Source of the DNA: Bacillota bacterium
GTDB taxonomy: Bacteria > Bacillota > Clostridia > Lachnospirales > Lachnospiraceae
DNA length: 15,863 bases
Assembly (NCBI GenBank): GCA_023411225.1
Contig: JAEYPA010000015.1
Coordinates: forward strand, 1 to 15,863
Reading direction: 5' to 3'
Positions 13,729 through 15,863 of this stretch are shown one piece after another. Made by a program: the position numbers and the translations under genes. The notes under the pieces were generated by a model. The model was not told the origin of the DNA and did no database searches. It saw only the letters and a program-made list of their open reading frames with translations. The number at the start of each line of letters is the position of its first letter. Within the stretch, counting starts at the first letter, position 1.

Positions 13729-15136
13729 AAAGAGAAACCGTGAGGCACTTGTTGTTACTTATACCTTTGTTCTCATGTTTGTAGGTATCATTGCCTATCT
13801 AGTACGATTTGAACTCGTGGATAGCAAATATATTATTAATAGTAGCTACAATAAGAGAGCAACTCTGTTGGAGGAAACGATACAGAGAGGCATGATTTTG
13901 GGCAGTAGCGGAGAGATTCTTGCAAAGACAGAGTATGATAACAAAGGGAATATGGTCAGAAAATACCCTTATGGCTCTCTTTTTAGTCCTACAGTTGGCC
14001 GATATGACAAGACGAAAACAGGACTGGAAAATAGTATGAGCTTTACCCTTCTTACGTCTAGTATTAATGGACTTAATAAGGCCTTAAATGGTTTAAATGG
14101 AGAGAAGAGTGCGGGGGATAATATTAAGACCTCTTTGGATGTAAATCTAAGTAAAGTAGCAAGTGATGCTCTGGGTAAATACAAAGGAGCTGTAGTTGTT
14201 ATGGAACCAAGCACAGGTAGAATTCTGACTATGGTATCCAAGCCGGATTATGATCCTAACACAGTGTCAAAGAATTGGGAGAATCTTATTAGCCTAGATG
14301 ATAAGGACTCGGTTCTAATTAACCGAGCTACTCAGTCAGCTTATCCACCAGGCTCTGTTTTTAAAATAGTAACTGCTCTATCCTATATTAGAGAACATCC
14401 TACGTATATGGACTTTACCTATAAATGTGATGGTAGCTTTTCCACCGATAGAAAAGATGTGGAATGCTATCATGGAAAAAGACATGGTAATCTTACTTTG
14501 AAAAGTGCTTTTGCCAAGTCTTGTAATGGCGCATTCGCCAAAATGTTATCTGAAACTTCTTACGAAACCTTTATGAGTACGGCTAAGCAGTTGCTGTTTA
14601 ATTCTTCCTTTGAGAATTTGGGTATCCCTCTTAAGGGGAGTAAAGTAAGTTATAAGGAATCGGATGATTTGTGGATGACTGCTCAGACAGCTATTGGTCA
14701 GGGAGAGACAACCATCACTCCTATGCATATGGCCATGATTGTTTCTGCAATTGCTAATGACGGAGTTCTTATGAATCCATATATGGTAGATGAGGTTCTA
14801 AGTGCAGACCAGAAGACAGTAAAAACGTATCTACCAAGTTCCTATGCTACTTTAATGAGTAGTGAGGAGGCTAAGATCCTATCTGGTTTGATGGAGTCTG
14901 TAGTGACTTCAGGTACAGCTACAGCCCTTAAAAATAGAAAGTATACAGTGGCCGGCAAGACTGGAACAGCTGAGAAAACAGGAGTAGAGCCTTACGTCTG
15001 GTTCGTTGGATATTCCTCTACAGATAAAAAATCAGATATTGTGGTTAGTGTTTGTATCGAAGAAGGTGGTTCTAGTTCAGAAGTAGCTGTTCCAATTGCC
15101 AAGAAAGTTTTTCAAGCATATTATAAAAATAAGTAA
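13637..15136 (+). CDS. Class B penicillin-binding protein (PbpA-type transpeptidase)
   Basis: 499-aa D,D-transpeptidase that crosslinks peptidoglycan outside the membrane. After a very basic cytosolic tail (1-36, many Lys), a single membrane anchor at about 38-57 leads to a short non-catalytic region (60-180). The transpeptidase domain has all three active-site motifs: SxxK Ser240-Lys243 in PGSVFK, SxN Ser295-Asn297 in AKSCNGAF and KTG 441-443 in AGKTGTAE. The protein is shorter than E. coli PBP2/FtsI and matches the PbpA layout. Start: ATG 13637 has GAGG (13630-13633) just 3 bases upstream; the in-frame TTG 13643 has a better spacing of 9. Either way it overlaps the SEDS gene by 86-92 bases, and later ATGs would cut the membrane anchor. 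It probably forms a SEDS-bPBP synthase with the upstream protein. Confidence 0.93.
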   Translation: MQLKKKKEKEVHTGKDREYQRDTLTGKKPTKKRNREALVVTYTFVLMFVGIIAYLVRFELVDSKYIINSSYNKRATLLEETIQRGMILGSSGEILAKTEYDNKGNMVRKYPYGSLFSPTVGRYDKTKTGLENSMSFTLLTSSINGLNKALNGLNGEKSAGDNIKTSLDVNLSKVASDALGKYKGAVVVMEPSTGRILTMVSKPDYDPNTVSKNWENLISLDDKDSVLINRATQSAYPPGSVFKIVTALSYIREHPTYMDFTYKCDGSFSTDRKDVECYHGKRHGNLTLKSAFAKSCNGAFAKMLSETSYETFMSTAKQLLFNSSFENLGIPLKGSKVSYKESDDLWMTAQTAIGQGETTITPMHMAMIVSAIANDGVLMNPYMVDEVLSADQKTVKTYLPSSYATLMSSEEAKILSGLMESVVTSGTATALKNRKYTVAGKTGTAEKTGVEPYVWFVGYSSTDKKSDIVVSVCIEEGGSSSEVAVPIAKKVFQAYYKNK

Positions 15137-15165
15137 TCATTGCTTATATTGCAAATTCTCCTATG

Positions 15166-15190
15166 TTTCGGCTTGATTTTTTCGGCTTGA
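15166..15190 (+). repeat. Tandem 11-base repeat TTTCGGCTTGA upstream of the Nudix gene
   Basis: Two exact copies at 15166-15176 and 15180-15190, 14 bases start to start. The second overlaps the -35 box of the Nudix promoter, so the pair may be a regulator site; it could also be chance duplication in an AT-rich gap. Confidence 0.5.
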
Positions 15191-15215
15191 AATAATCTAG
15201 GAAAAGAGTTATACT
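15187..15215 (+). promoter_or_regulatory. Sigma-A-type promoter for the Nudix gene
   Basis: TTGAAA (15187-15192), a 17-base spacer and TATACT (15210-15215) form a near-consensus promoter, about 46 bases before the ATG. It implies that the Nudix gene is transcribed separately from the PBP gene; no clear terminator for the PBP operon is visible between them. Confidence 0.75.
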
Positions 15216-15260
15216 AATTCACAAGTATGTACACACCTAATAGAAACAGGGGGCTTTGCA

Positions 15261-15713
15261 ATGATTGAGGCAACGAGCTGTGGCGGTGTGGTTATTTTCA
15301 GAGGAAAGATTTTACTACTATATAAAAATTATCGCAATAAGTATGAAGGCTGGGTTTTGCCAAAGGGGACTGTTGAGGAAGGTGAGGAATATAAGGAAAC
15401 TGCTATTCGCGAAGTATGCGAGGAAACAGGAGTACAGGCTTCCATCATCAAATATGTCGGAAAAAGTCAGTATAGCTTTAGTACACCCCTTGATACTGTA
15501 ATGAAAGACGTTCATTGGTATCTAATGATGTCAGATAGTTATTATAGTAAACCACAACGTGAAGAATATTTCATGGATTCCGGATATTATAAATTCCATG
15601 AAGCGTACCACTTATTAAAGTTCTCCAATGAAAAGCAGATTCTTGAAAAAGCGTATAATGAGTATTTGTATCTAAAGAAAAGTAATCTTTGGGGAAGTAG
15701 AAAATATTTTTGA
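15261..15713 (+). CDS. Nudix hydrolase
   Basis: A 150-aa pyrophosphohydrolase of the Nudix superfamily; substrates are nucleoside diphosphate-linked compounds, the exact one unknown. The Nudix box starts at Gly36 and reads G-x5-E-x7-RE-x2-EE-x-G-V: Gly36, Glu42, Arg50-Glu51, Glu54-Glu55, Gly57-Val58. The lead-in GWVLPKGTVEEGEE is usual for Ap4A/NTP-type Nudix enzymes. C-terminal part (about 85-150) is strongly aromatic and charged, with no added domain. ATG 15261 follows AGGGGG (15248-15253) with a 7-base spacer. It has its own promoter (15187-15215) and is followed by a strong terminator. It does not appear functionally tied to the PBP gene. Confidence 0.95.
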   Translation: MIEATSCGGVVIFRGKILLLYKNYRNKYEGWVLPKGTVEEGEEYKETAIREVCEETGVQASIIKYVGKSQYSFSTPLDTVMKDVHWYLMMSDSYYSKPQREEYFMDSGYYKFHEAYHLLKFSNEKQILEKAYNEYLYLKKSNLWGSRKYF

Positions 15714-15747
15714 TGGGAAATTCGATTCTCATAAAGATAATAATCAT

Positions 15748-15771
15748 CCACCCGCACAGCGGGTGGTTTTT
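15748..15771 (+). terminator. Strong intrinsic terminator after the Nudix gene
   Basis: CCACCCGC (15748-15755) and GCGGGTGG (15759-15766) form a perfect 8-bp GC-rich stem with an ACA loop and five T (15767-15771), 35 bases past the stop codon. Confidence 0.9.
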
Positions 15772-15778
15772 CATTTTC

Positions 15779-15863
15779 GGGCATAGCCCTAATACCACTA
15801 GCTGCGCACAAGTGCGCTTTTTAGTTGGCCTGCCAGCCACGCGTCAGTTTACTTGCTACCCGT
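15779..15863. other. GC-rich hairpin cluster at the window edge, unidentified
   Basis: Small hairpins follow each other: GGGC (15779-15782)/GCCC (15786-15789), and GCGCAC (15804-15809)/GTGCGC (15812-15817) with TTTTT (15818-15822), flanked by ACTA (15797-15800)/TAGT (15822-15825). The GC content is clearly above the surrounding DNA. The TGCGCA-type stem with T-run could be a second terminator; the rest could be the end of a repeat or small element. No protein start is convincing. Confidence 0.3.

Noticed and set aside
15571..15840. Two - strand frames over the Nudix 3' end and terminator
   Set aside because: They cross the GC-rich terminator hairpin and are antisense to the Nudix gene; no family resemblance.
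1..15863. CRISPR array, rRNA or tRNA gene
   Set aside because: No evenly spaced repeats with variable spacers, no rRNA-like stretch and no cloverleaf with CCA-like end was seen; the only clustered repeats are the three beside int.

Overview
The window is AT-rich, low-GC DNA that looks like a Clostridia chromosome, most probably Lachnospiraceae. This is inferred from protein style, purine-rich Shine-Dalgarno sites and gene order (ruvA-ruvB, zapA, U32 peptidase, SEDS protein, class B PBP); no 16S gene is present to confirm it. It holds two parts: the right end of an integrated mobile element (about 1-3600) and a conserved chromosomal block (about 3700-15863).

Mobile part, all on the + strand. 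A protein open at the left edge joins an HNH nuclease domain and an AP2-type DNA-binding domain to a 4Fe-4S/NrdG-like domain. A 160-base non-coding gap with a nested inverted repeat follows. Then comes a tightly packed run: a small phage-like protein, a dUTPase and a Tn916-type excisionase. A hairpin separates these from a Tn916-type tyrosine integrase, and three direct copies of a 13-base repeat lie just after it, where integrase arm-binding sites would be expected. dUTPase, HNH nuclease and Xis/Int together suggest a prophage or phage-like integrative element. Its other end is outside the window.

Chromosomal part. A perfect 12-bp hairpin terminator ends the junction region. yprB (DEDD exonuclease fold) is on the - strand and diverges from a CmpB-type membrane protein, which is followed by cardiolipin synthase and the Holliday-junction genes ruvA and ruvB, all on +. 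A strong promoter inside a palindrome then drives zapA, which has its own terminator. Next are a long U32 peptidase (RlhA/YdcP-like), a FtsW/RodA-type SEDS glycosyltransferase and a class B penicillin-binding protein whose start overlaps the SEDS gene by 92 bases; these last two probably act as one peptidoglycan synthase. A separately promoted Nudix hydrolase with a strong terminator ends the coding part. The last 90 bases are unusually GC-rich, carry several small hairpins and run off the edge.

The common themes of the chromosomal block are envelope growth and division (cardiolipin, ZapA, SEDS/PBP), DNA repair (RuvAB) and housekeeping (YprB, U32, Nudix). The most unusual items are the HNH/AP2/Fe-S fusion, the structured gap after it, the repeat cluster beside the integrase and the palindromic zapA promoter.
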